A stretch of DNA of 21,925 nucleotides from Priapulus caudatus (Eukaryota > Priapulida > Priapulimorpha > Priapulimorphida > Priapulidae): the NCBI RefSeq assembly GCF_000485595.1, contig NW_014577103.1, positions 719,372 to 741,296 of the forward strand, read 5' to 3'. A program made the translations under genes and the position numbers. The notes beneath the pieces were generated by a model that worked only from the letters and a program-made list of their open reading frames with translations, was not told where the DNA came from and searched no databases. How positions within the stretch are numbered: the stretch's first letter is position 1; each line of letters begins with the position of its first letter. This document shows positions 1 to 8,682 of this stretch, one piece after another.

Positions 1-41
1 CAACACCGGAGTGGATACCTTCCATATCGTCGAATACAACG
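1..41 (+). CDS. Possible 3' end of a coding exon, gene unknown
   Basis: The first 41 bases read, from base 2, as NTGVDTFHIVEYN plus one base. They are followed by a strong donor-like sequence (G|GTACGTGAG, GT at 42-43). The peptide looks protein-like, but I do not recognise a family, and 41 bases are too few to exclude chance because all three frames are open. If real, it is an internal or first exon of a gene that starts outside the window; the next exon is not apparent here. Confidence 0.25.
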
Positions 42-565
42 GTACGTGAGAACCCCGGTCTTACACCCCGCCGCCGTGCGTGATCTGCTTTATCTCCCCT
101 TGGCTCTATTAGTGGAGCGTCTGAGTCTGCATTGCGTTTGTTTCGGTATACGTCACTAAGTTTTTCAAAAGCTACTCACTTTTATTTTATGCGAAAGAGG
201 TTGTTAGCTTTATGGCGTAACCTTACAACGTGGGTTCTGTGGAGATTTTTAAGATACGATCCCGTGGACTGTGATTTTTGCAATAGTTTAATCTGGCAAA
301 AAACCTATTAATTACCGTAAAGTACAGTGCGCGCAGTACCTTAAATAAATGGGTTTTGCTAAATTTCGTGTTATAAATTCGTAGTACAAAATCTCAGGTA
401 CAACTTTTGCGTGGGACCTCTTTAGATGTCATGGGTTAACGCCGGATTGAAACGGGCCAATAGCAATTAAGCCATTTATTTATTATGTTGTGCACGCGTT
501 GTACGAGCAAATAATCTCGGATTATAGTTCGTGATAAATGACAGTGCCGTTTCTGCTATCCGTTC

Positions 566-605
<40 letters not shown>

Positions 606-855
606 GTGTGTGCGCGCGTGCATATGTGTATTAATTACGTTTACTTGACCCTCAGATAAGACCAAGAAGCTGGGAGACCTCATCACTGAGATCCTCACTG
701 CCTAATACGGCCATCCTAATATCTTCAATACCCCGTTCACACTGCAAAATTTGGTTCTACATCAAACTAGTCAGGGCCAGGACTGGGCCAGGCACGCGCT
801 AAATCGCAGCGTACAGACAAACCGAACTCAATCAGGCTAAATTAGCACCGGTTTC
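42..855. other. Non-coding stretch, no gene seen
   Basis: No convincing exon, RNA gene or regulatory site is visible. The only structured element is the TG microsatellite at 568-623. If the donor at 42 is real, this is intron sequence. Confidence 0.5.
568..623. repeat. (TG)n microsatellite
   Basis: A near-pure run of TG dinucleotides, becoming interrupted (CGTGTG, TGCGCGCG) at its 3' end. Confidence 0.95.
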
Positions 856-1105
856 AGGGGCGGATCTAGCTTTCAGGAGACGGGACAGGGGGTTGATATG
901 ATATTTGGTGGTCCGGCGGGGGCATGCCCCCCTCCCACCTGGAAAATTCAGGCAGCCGTGTAGTCACAGGGGAAATCCCCAAGTTTCTATCAGCCTGCAA
1001 ACTGACTTTTTTAATTTTTGGCCCCATTTTACTAGTATCATAACATTAGTCAGTGGCTGAACGGGGGTTGCAACCCCCCCTCCCCTACCCTTTAGATCCG
1101 GTACT
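856..1105. mobile_element. MITE-like repeat with GC-rich blocks
   Basis: A ~250-bp unit is bracketed by short inverted ends: CGGATCTA at 861-868 and its complement TTAGATCCG at 1092-1100. It contains G- and C-runs, including a GGGGGCATGCCCCC palindrome at 918-931 and GGGGGTTGCAACCCCCCC near 1065-1080. Its composition is unlike the AT-rich flanks. I see no coding capacity. The class is unknown and the boundaries are approximate. Confidence 0.45.
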
Positions 1106-1865
1106 GAGTTTACTGCGCATGCTCAGTTTAGCTTGTTACGTCACTCAGCAGACAGCAACGTGAGTTTTATGTGACCCAAACAAGGCTATGCGCATGCGTA
1201 TATCGAAATTTAGCCCGCGTCTGGTCCCGGATTGTGTGCACACACAGTTTAGCGCAGGCCAACTTAGCACGCTTCGAAGCGGGCCTGGCCCACCTTCATT
1301 TGCGAGGCTAGCCTAGTCCGGACTAGCGCGTATTTAGCGCGTATCAAATTTGCAGTATGTACGGGGTATATATGACCTCCGGCCTTATCCTGGGCCGTAT
1401 AGGAGAGTGCTTCTGAAGATGACTGTGGAATGGAATAGACAAAGTTGGACTCAAACGGCAACGACATTGGAAATCACATTATTTACGTTTTAGATTAGAT
1501 GACAGTTATAGAAAGAAAAACTCGCATTTCTTTCTGTGCATATATTCAAGAATAGTCGCAATAGAGATAGATGCTGTAGTTAGGGCTATTTCATATATCT
1601 GCTTACAATACTCATTCATAATTTAATAAAGCCCATTTAATTGTCTATGTATGTATGATATAAATGTCTCTATAACATATGTATTTGGTATTTTGGGGAA
1701 CGAATTAGTATCAAAACAGTATTCCAGTTCGTAGTTACAGTCTGCGCATGCGCGAACTTTGCCACGAATTCTTTCGGGTCAGGTCATTTGTGACAATATA
1801 GTTCGTATTTCGACCGCACAGTCCACATACGCATTCATATGTGTCGTTGTAATGCTACAGGCTTC

Positions 1866-1952
1866 GCGTGTGCACGTACACGTGCGTGCGTGCGTGTGCA
1901 CGTACACGTGCGTGCGTGTGCACGTACACATGCGTGCGTGTACACGTACACA
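1866..1952. repeat. GTGCACGTACAC minisatellite
   Basis: Three to four tandem copies of a ~22-26 bp unit built from TGCACGTACACGTGCGTGCG. The unit is rich in self-complementary GTGCAC/GTAC/ACGT steps, so both strands give Val/His/Arg/Cys-rich nonsense ORFs. Confidence 0.9.
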
Positions 1953-2031
1953 AAATACATGTACATATACGTACTGAACTGAGAGCGCACGTCGCACTCG
2001 AGATTTCATTGATTTTTATCACAACTAGTAT

Positions 2032-2071
2032 GAACTACTAACTACTAACTACTAACTACTGACTACTAACT
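2032..2071. repeat. (AACTACT)n 7-bp tandem repeat
   Basis: About five to six copies of the 7-mer AACTACT, one of them with a G substitution (GACTACT). Confidence 0.9.
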
Positions 2072-2897
2072 GGCTTATTGTCAAGGCACTATAATTGTAA
2101 CCGAGCGTGCGTTCATTCGATCTTGTTTGCCATCATTTTAGCTATTCAAAAATACCACCAAACTTTTTTCGAATCGCAAATTTATAAATTAATTACATGT
2201 ATTAATGTATTTGAGTATACATATGGCACTAACTTTCAATATTTTGCACCGATAAGTGCACCTGTGACGAAGCTTTATAAAAATCAACGTAATATTAAAT
2301 TCGAAGACTGGGGTAAGTATAGACTAGACCTGCTAATTTTTTACTTACTAATTTGCGCAGGCAGTCAGTCCAATCTATTGAGTAATATTATATATATAGT
2401 TACTACGGCGATAAATCGAGTTTGACAATCTTCCCACGAGCTGACTCATGGTTCGCGGACGCACGGTTTTGATTGTTCAAACTAGCTGACTCGATCGTGT
2501 TTCGTGTGGAACGTGTTAAATTTAATTTTCCAATAAATTTGTGTTGCTGCTTTTGTGTACAAGATTATTTTAATGATTTTATGTGGCTGATTTGAGGCTC
2601 GTTGATTGATTGTGAAGATATCACATAGCAGAAGTTCCAGCATATATCTTGTTCACTACATATATAGAACATTCACATGCACATATTATAAATATATGAT
2701 GTAAATTGTCGTAGCCCTCACACACGTGTCGCGTGTTATCTGTCATACTAAAATGCGTACGGGACTCTATGAGGCCGGCCGCCTTGCCGCTTATAGATCT
2801 CCCGAGCCATCTCCACAGGAGCGCTCTCCAGAGTGCCAGAGTCAGAAGTGCCGGGGGTATAGAGAATAAGAGAGTCAAACCATGCGCTTATTTACCA

Positions 2898-2927
2898 TTA
2901 TATAATTTATATATATATATATATATA
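2898..2927. repeat. (AT)n microsatellite
   Basis: A short AT dinucleotide run. Confidence 0.9.
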
Positions 2928-2960
2928 AACACGAACATGCACCCATGTAGATATTAAAAT

Positions 2961-3027
2961 AAATGTAGAAAAACATAATGGGGTGTTAAATTTTATAATT
3001 TTATTTTTGCTTTATTTTTCTACATTT
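2961..3027. repeat. Inverted repeat with 13-bp perfect arms
   Basis: AAATGTAGAAAAA at 2961-2973 is exactly complementary to 3015-3027, with a ~41-nt AT-rich loop. It lies in AT-rich DNA and may be a small foldback element or chance. Confidence 0.6.
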
Positions 3028-4855
3028 TAATAAATAAATAAATAAATATATATGTTTTTAGAAAACTGCAAAACTCCAATTAGGTGTGCCTACACTTTAT
3101 TTTGCACAAAAATGTTTTCAAAATGTAAGCTAGCTAGAAATGTTCTCTGGCTATTACATCATTTCTACAAGGGCTGAAATGCAATGAGCCGCGCACGGGC
3201 TTTGTTATCTAATAATGCATCAGATTGTGCCGTTTCACACCATCCATTATCTTTAAAAAAATTCCGGGTATATATACCATGTTCCCGGATTCCATAGCAC
3301 AGCGTCACATACGTACGGGAGTATTATTGCGTGGTGGAACATATTATATGCCAGCTCCCTATATTTGTTTCATTTGTACAATAACACGTGTAAATAAAAA
3401 TACACTGTATATATACGTTGTTCATTTTTTTTCTAGCATGCAGGAAACTCAATTATTTTATACTCGGCATTTCTCTTTTTCCGGGGAACATACATGCATG
3501 CGCTCCATTACCAAGGCCGCCAAGTCCAATTACCATGCAAACATGCAAGGGGTGAGAAACATGCGCGTACTGCATGAACTCTATGTATGCTAGCAGGAGT
3601 GAATAAATTGACTAATTTATTCACTTCTGACGCTATATAGTGTATACCCTATATGCAAATGTAGGCAATCTACATGCTATTTTTTATTGTGCACGTACAG
3701 CAGTTCCGCTCACAATGTGCCCTGATTTTCGAAACTTTGCCATTACTATGGCTGTGCACATCATAAATTCCAACACAGCACACCTGCTCAAACACCTGTG
3801 TTGTCCACCTGTTGAACTAACCGGTGTTGCGCTCTGATGCATTTAACGGTACGGGCAACTATAAAACCAGGGTTACTCAGGTAGCGGACTGGAGGCTTGC
3901 CATGACTAGATTTAACGTAGAAGGCTTTTGGATAAGATACTATTTGAATACAACAATTTCTTATACAAAATTTGTGCTTGTGTTCCTACAGAAAACTCGC
4001 TAATAATCAACTTATGTATAAATTTACAAAAAAGCAATGATGGCAGTGGTGCTATCGTCTCGTGTCTTAGAAGCACCCGAAGTAACGTTAGAGCATGGCG
4101 GTCGTTGACAATGTAAAGTTTGGAGTTTGTCTGTAATAACAGGTTTTATGTTATTAATCACGCAAAGGAAATCAAGTATTAACTATAACGTGATAGTTCA
4201 AGTCATACCTGATACTGTAGGTATATAAATAATAGTTGTCATTCTCTGTCAACGTCAAAATAGCACATCTAAGTCTGGCTGTATTTGTGCGTTGTGACTC
4301 GTCGTGTGTGTGGTTGGTTTGTTATGAAGGCGCGCATTTGAACAGCAGCTATTTGTAGTTATTATAGTCGATGTAGAGTGGATAGACGTTCAAACATAGA
4401 AATGTATGGAATTTCCTATGAATTTACTATCATGACGTTATTGGAACGACACATGTGCTTGAGATTGAATCGTATTTTAATGTCTTATAATGATACACAT
4501 CTCGGACATTTGCACTATCAAGTATCATCATCAATGACAATATCGATGATCAATGATGACACCATGATCATGATACCGTGTTTATGTTATCTTATACTTA
4601 TGGTCCTGTCAGAGTAAGAAATGTATGCTATGATCTATAGAGTGTCATGTAACCAAATCGGCGGGTGGTAGCTATATATAGGTCTAGCACTGCAGTCGTT
4701 ATTATTCTACATTAATCATTATGGCAATGTAATACAGAGCATTCGAGGATAATGCTAGAACTACTGCGGTAATTGGCATAGTTAATCTAATTACGTGTCA
4801 TTAATTCTTCATATATTTATTTTTCAGGTGCAGACTATTCTTATATTGTCTGAAA

Positions 4856-7087
4856 ATGCCTAAAGCATTCCTTGTTCGAAAGTTGCATTCGCCTCACAGA
4901 CCGAAAAATGGGGAATTCGCAAGAGAACAGAAAAGTTACCATGACCGTGAACAATTATGCACTTCTCAGTCATTAACCAAGCATATTGATATCAATAACT
5001 CTTTCAAGAATACACTGAAGCCAAAGATAGGTGGAGGCATTCCCCTGAAGATTTATACTCAGTCAAATTATATCGGAACATCGGATTGTCTTTCTTCAAA
5101 TACTGACAGCAACCAATCAGAGAACACATCTAGAAGCTACCACTATCTCACTACACTGAAAAATCAAAGTGTTCCTGTGACACTAAATGCTGCTCGAACA
5201 GTTGGCTTACATGTGGCTGTACCGAACACCAATGGAGAGTGGATTGACAAAAGTCCTTCCTGTGAAAAGGAGAATGAGACCTGGTCAGATTCGTCCGCTT
5301 TCCATCACGTTACTTTGCATGATACACAGAACCCCACACAAGCTCCCGTAGTAAGAAACGACAGCCAATCTTTAGGTGTGCCGCAGGCCATCCCATTGAT
5401 CACCGCTAATCACTCGCGGTTGCTACGGAAACCTTTACAGATATGTCAGGCACGTTCAAACGACAGGAACGGCAGACACGAGTCCTTGATGTGTCTTTCA
5501 TGCAGCAAAGAGTTCAGAAATTATCGTACGCTCAAACGCCATCTTAGGACCCACACTGATGCAAAACGGTAGGTTGCTACATTCAAGCAATTGCTGGTTG
5601 TGCTAGCAATTTTGCTTTTATATCAAGTATTCATTCACAAGATCATAACTACGTTCAGTAAACTCTATTGACAAAGGCTTCTAGGATTTGTTAACCTTAA
5701 AAAAAGACTAAACATGTTATACTCTCAGGGGTAGAAATTAACTTTTGAACACGGGAGTCCAACGGACTCCCTACCCTCAAAAAGAGGGAGTTCGCAGCAA
5801 AATGAGGGAGTCCGCAGTCTGAGGTTCAAAATTAAAGATATTAACAATAACGCATGTGCTTATTTTTAAGATTCATGCGGTTGCATGTCTGGCAAATTTT
5901 CTTTGGATATTAGCTGAAAAAATACGCAATTCCTCGAAGCCGTGCTCCGGAACGAGCTATAGTTAGTATGGCAGAATTTCCAGGGAGTCACACGGACTCC
6001 TACATATGTCAAATCAGGGAGTCCGACAGTAAATCAGGGAGTATTTGACTCCAGACTCCCGTTAATTTCGCAACCTGTACTCTAGTGTGATTATGTAATG
6101 GAAAATAGGAGAAAATTGTTAATACAATAAGGTACCTGGTACTCTTGATATCTAGCTAAAAGGTAGAGCCAAGGACATCTAAAGCTATCTTTCTCGCCCT
6201 CTCTCTTTCTCTCTCTCCCCCTCCCTCTTTTCTCCCTTCCTCTACCTCTCACTCTTTTTCTCCTTCCCTTCCTCCATCCCTCTCCTGAATGCCGTGATGA
6301 TACTTACAAGCTGTAGGGCCTACACTGTTTGAGTGATGCCGAAATAAGTCGTCCTCTTGCTACTGCCTTCGGCATAGCAGCGTAACATCGTTAACAGTGA
6401 TAAGAATAATCACGTCCGCTCTGTTGCATGTACCCGCTTTACGTTTGCAGGCACGTGTGCGCATACTGCGGCAAGGGCTTCCACGACGCGTACGACCTGA
6501 AGCGGCACCGGCGCATCCACACGGGCGTGCGGCCGTACAAGTGCCACGGCTGCGCGGCCGCGTTCACGCAGCGCGTCTCGCTCGAGGCGCACGAGACGAA
6601 GCTGCACGGGGCGCGGTCTGCGCTCGCCTACAAGCAGCGCCGTGCCAAGGTCTACGTCTGCGAGGAGTGTGGCCACGCGACGGAGCACGCTGACACGCAC
6701 TGCGCGCACGTTCGCGCCGCGCACCCGCACCGCCGCGCGCTGCTCAACGTCCACGACAAGCGCGCATTCCCGCGTGGCGGCGACGACGACCGCCGGCGGG
6801 GGAGCGCGAGGACGGACGGTGGCGGAGAGAGCGCGAGGACACCGGGGGTTGGATGCGAGGCTCGCGCCCGCATTTGGCCGATCGTCGGTCGAGTAGAGCT
6901 CGGTACGGATGCTGCGTATCGCGCAGAGCTCGGTACGGATGCTGCGTACGGCGATGATCAGGTTACGGGTGATATGCCGATGGATCTCTCTGTGCATCGT
7001 TGGCGATGGCCGGTGCACACGTACACACACGACACAGCAACCTCAGCTAATGGTCACCACTTTGAAGGCAGCTCCTCCTTAGCTTAG
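4856..7087 (+). CDS. ovo: OVO/OVOL-family C2H2 zinc-finger transcription factor (two coding exons)
   Basis: Sequence-specific nuclear transcription factor of the OVO/Shavenbaby/OVOL family; in other animals these act in epidermal and germline differentiation. Coding exons are 4856-5568 and 6451-7087. The donor is CG|GTAGGT and the acceptor TTTGCAG|G; the intron is phase 2 and splits Arg238. The product is 449 aa. Residues 1-8, MPKAFLVR, match the family's SNAG-type repressor start, which fixes the ATG. Residues ~9-205 look disordered. Finger 1 is C213/C216/H229/H233, finger 2 C241/C244/H257/H261, finger 3 C269/C272/H285/H290, and finger 4 C308/C311/H324/H329. The linker THTGVRPYKC, the segment YKQRRAKVYVCEECGH before and in finger 4, and the finger 1-2 junction spanning the intron are family hallmarks. 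An upstream acceptor (TTTTTCAG, ending at 4827) shows at least one further 5' exon. The frame is open from 4829 into the ATG, so a longer isoform is possible. Exon 2 is much more GC-rich than exon 1. The C-terminal tail (~335-449) is poorly conserved. Confidence 0.96.
5726..6077. mobile_element. hAT-like MITE in the OVO intron
   Basis: A 352-bp non-autonomous DNA element. Its ends are CAGGGGTAGAAATTAAC (5726-5742) and, inverted, CAGGTTGCGAAATTAAC (6077-6061), matching at 13 of 17 positions. It is flanked by a perfect 6-bp duplication TACTCT (5720-5725 and 6078-6083). GGGAGTCC and its complement recur inside, close to both ends. CAGG-type ends followed by AAATTAAC resemble hAT terminal repeats, but hAT duplications are usually 8 bp, so the class is uncertain. 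There is no coding capacity. Confidence 0.85.
6187..6286. repeat. CT-rich polypyrimidine tract
   Basis: About 100 bp almost entirely of C and T, upstream of the OVO exon 2 acceptor. It may act as an extended pyrimidine tract, but it lies ~160 bp from the splice site. Confidence 0.85.
6895..6948 (+). repeat. Coding 30-bp tandem duplication in OVO exon 2
   Basis: The segment beginning AGAGCTCGGTACGGATGC occurs at 6895 and again at 6925 (30-bp period, 24 identical bases per copy). It gives two ten-residue copies of the ELGTDAAY motif in the tail after finger 4. It is in frame, recent in appearance and outside the conserved DNA-binding region. Confidence 0.9.
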
Positions 7088-7247
7088 GCTACGCTACCCT
7101 AACGCTAGCTGAAGGTGGCATCTAGTCTAGTTATTTAAAGCTAGAAGGCTACAGTCTACGAGGCCTGCAGTGGTGGGAGTAGACCCAAGCATAGGTTACT
7201 CCTAGTAGTACCCTGAAGTTGTAGGCACGAGTTGTCTGTACTATGTG

Positions 7248-7281
7248 ATCAGGAGTCTATCAATATTGATAGACTCCTGAT
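7248..7281. repeat. Perfect 34-bp palindrome
   Basis: The half-site ATCAGGAGTCTATCAAT (7248-7264) is followed directly by its exact complement (7265-7281) with no spacer. In RNA it would fold into a hairpin of about 15 bp. It lies ~160 bp after the OVO stop codon. Confidence 0.97.
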
Positions 7282-8331
7282 GTGATGTATGTGCACCGAA
7301 TCTGGCGCGCATGGTTGTTTTAGAAATTGCATTTCCATTTTGTTCTGGTACTGAATTTTGTGATAAAAAATCGACCAGGTGATTTATTTAGCATGCTGTT
7401 GTGCATTGTAAATTATGAATTTATAACAAGGTTTTATTTCATTCTTGTAGTTCATGTTGTATTATATGATATAAGCAACTCGTATGAGGGGATGACCACA
7501 GCTAAAGAAATAATTTCTTTACAATTGTCTTGCATTTTATCACACGACTATTTTGCTTTATTTCTACCTATACTATCTAACAATGTCCAGCGTGTGCCTG
7601 ATAATTTCTGACGATTTGCATCCCGTGTCTATTGTCCACTGAATATTCATCTACCCATCTCAGGAAATGACTTTCTAAATGCATTCCTTGTCATAAAATA
7701 TCATATATGTAAATTAAAATGAGGTGAAAGTGTCCAGTATACTTCTCACATATGCTTGTCCTCCTCATCCCAAGGTAGTCGCTAGAGGTTGCTGTCTTGC
7801 ATGCATTATATCTGTGAACACTCCCCTGTGCGGCTTTAATAATGTAGGTGTTGCATAAAATATTACGTGTCATGGTTGTGTTGCTGAATTCACCTTGTAG
7901 TTACTTTATTATTTAAAATGATGATTGTCATTATATTCATGTTGCAGTCTACAATTATTTATAGTAGCTAGGAAATTTATGAAGTATGTCGTTTTATGCC
8001 TCAACTTTATTCTTTCTCTTGGACATTGCTGAGTAATCATAAAACTTGTGGGATGTTGTTTATACATTCACGTCACATACAACACTATGAATGGATGTTA
8101 TTGTTCCTATATACCAATAATATATAAACATATTGGTGTATGTTTTATAGTAAGTATATTACCCATTTTCTCTTTGGTCATTTTTCTACTTTTATAAACG
8201 TAGGACACAAAAAGTGCATTTTTGATGAGCGGCGAGATCGAAACCTGAATTGTAATTTAAAAAGCGCTGTATTTTCATTATTCTAGAAATATTTGTTGGA
8301 ATTTATTAAATATAGAATTTAATGTTGTGGA

Positions 8332-8337
8332 AATAAA
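8332..8337 (+). terminator. Candidate polyadenylation signal, OVO gene
   Basis: AATAAA on the plus strand, with a second copy at 8351-8356. Either could end the OVO transcript; earlier signals cannot be ruled out. Confidence 0.35.
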
Positions 8338-8359
8338 TCATTTCTACAATAATAAATGA

Positions 8360-8522
8360 ATGTGTTAACTACTCTTTTGTTAATCAGCAGGATGTATAGC
8401 TTTCTACAAGCTGTTTTCAGACAAAATGTCTGAAAATTACAGTAATTAACATAAATAAATTAACTACATTTATATAACTTATTTATTATCAACCCAGATC
8501 ATCAGATTAAGAGTTAACACAT
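8360..8522. repeat. Foldback element between the convergent genes
   Basis: ATGTGTTAACT at 8360-8370 is complementary to AGTTAACACAT near 8512-8522. A second, nested hairpin has perfect 10-bp arms, TTTTCAGACA (8414-8423) and TGTCTGAAAA (8427-8436), with an AAA loop. The ~163-bp structure looks like a small MITE, but no clear target duplication is seen. Confidence 0.55.
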
Positions 8523-8672
8523 GATACTATTAAAATTTCAACATTTACACATATTGTATTGTATTGTATTGTTACATTTACTTAATGGAAAAAATATTCT
8601 GAGAATTAGGCAGGGTACGTATACTACTGGTTTATCAAATCCATACTGACACCTCATTGATAATGAATATAG

Positions 8673-8678
8673 TTTATT
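8673..8678 (-). terminator. Candidate polyadenylation signal, aprataxin gene
   Basis: AATAAA on the minus strand begins four bases after the APTX stop codon, which would give a very short 3' UTR. A second minus-strand AATAAA lies at 8487-8482. Confidence 0.4.
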
Positions 8679-8682
8679 CTTC

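Larger units (their letters stand above)
1106..4827. other. Non-coding DNA upstream of the OVO gene; may hold its 5' exon and promoter
   Basis: Apart from short repeats listed separately I see no recognisable coding exon. Open frames of 60-120 codons (e.g. 2078-2425, 3225-3593, 4378-4617) have no recognisable motifs and are probably chance. A strong donor-like sequence, GG|GTAAGTAT at 2311-2320, could end a 5' UTR exon that splices to the acceptor at 4827. This pairing is only a guess. CGCATGCGC-type motifs occur near 1110, 1190 and 1745. Confidence 0.4.
5569..6450 (+). other. Intron of the OVO-like gene
   Basis: An 882-bp GT-AG intron between finger 1 and finger 2. It hosts a MITE (5726-6077) and a polypyrimidine tract (6187-6286). 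The junction restores an uninterrupted DAKR-HVCAYCGKGF sequence. Confidence 0.93.
7088..8356 (+). other. Probable 3' UTR of the OVO-like gene
   Basis: AT-rich sequence downstream of the stop, without a recognisable coding exon. Candidate AATAAA signals lie at 8332-8337 and 8351-8356, which would give a ~1.25-kb UTR. The 34-bp palindrome at 7248-7281 would lie in the transcript. The true 3' end is not visible from sequence alone. Confidence 0.4.

Noticed and set aside
2078-2425. 115-codon ORF upstream of the OVO gene
   Set aside because: AT-rich, no domain or motif, no good start context; it contains a strong donor-like site instead.
3225-3593. 122-codon ORF
   Set aside because: No recognisable family and a composition typical of random AT-rich sequence.
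6410-7030. 206-codon minus-strand ORF opposite OVO exon 2, and two plus-strand alternative frames there
   Set aside because: By-products of the GC-rich, stop-poor coding exon. The sense frame has conserved zinc fingers; the others show low-complexity Arg/Ala/Val composition and no motif.
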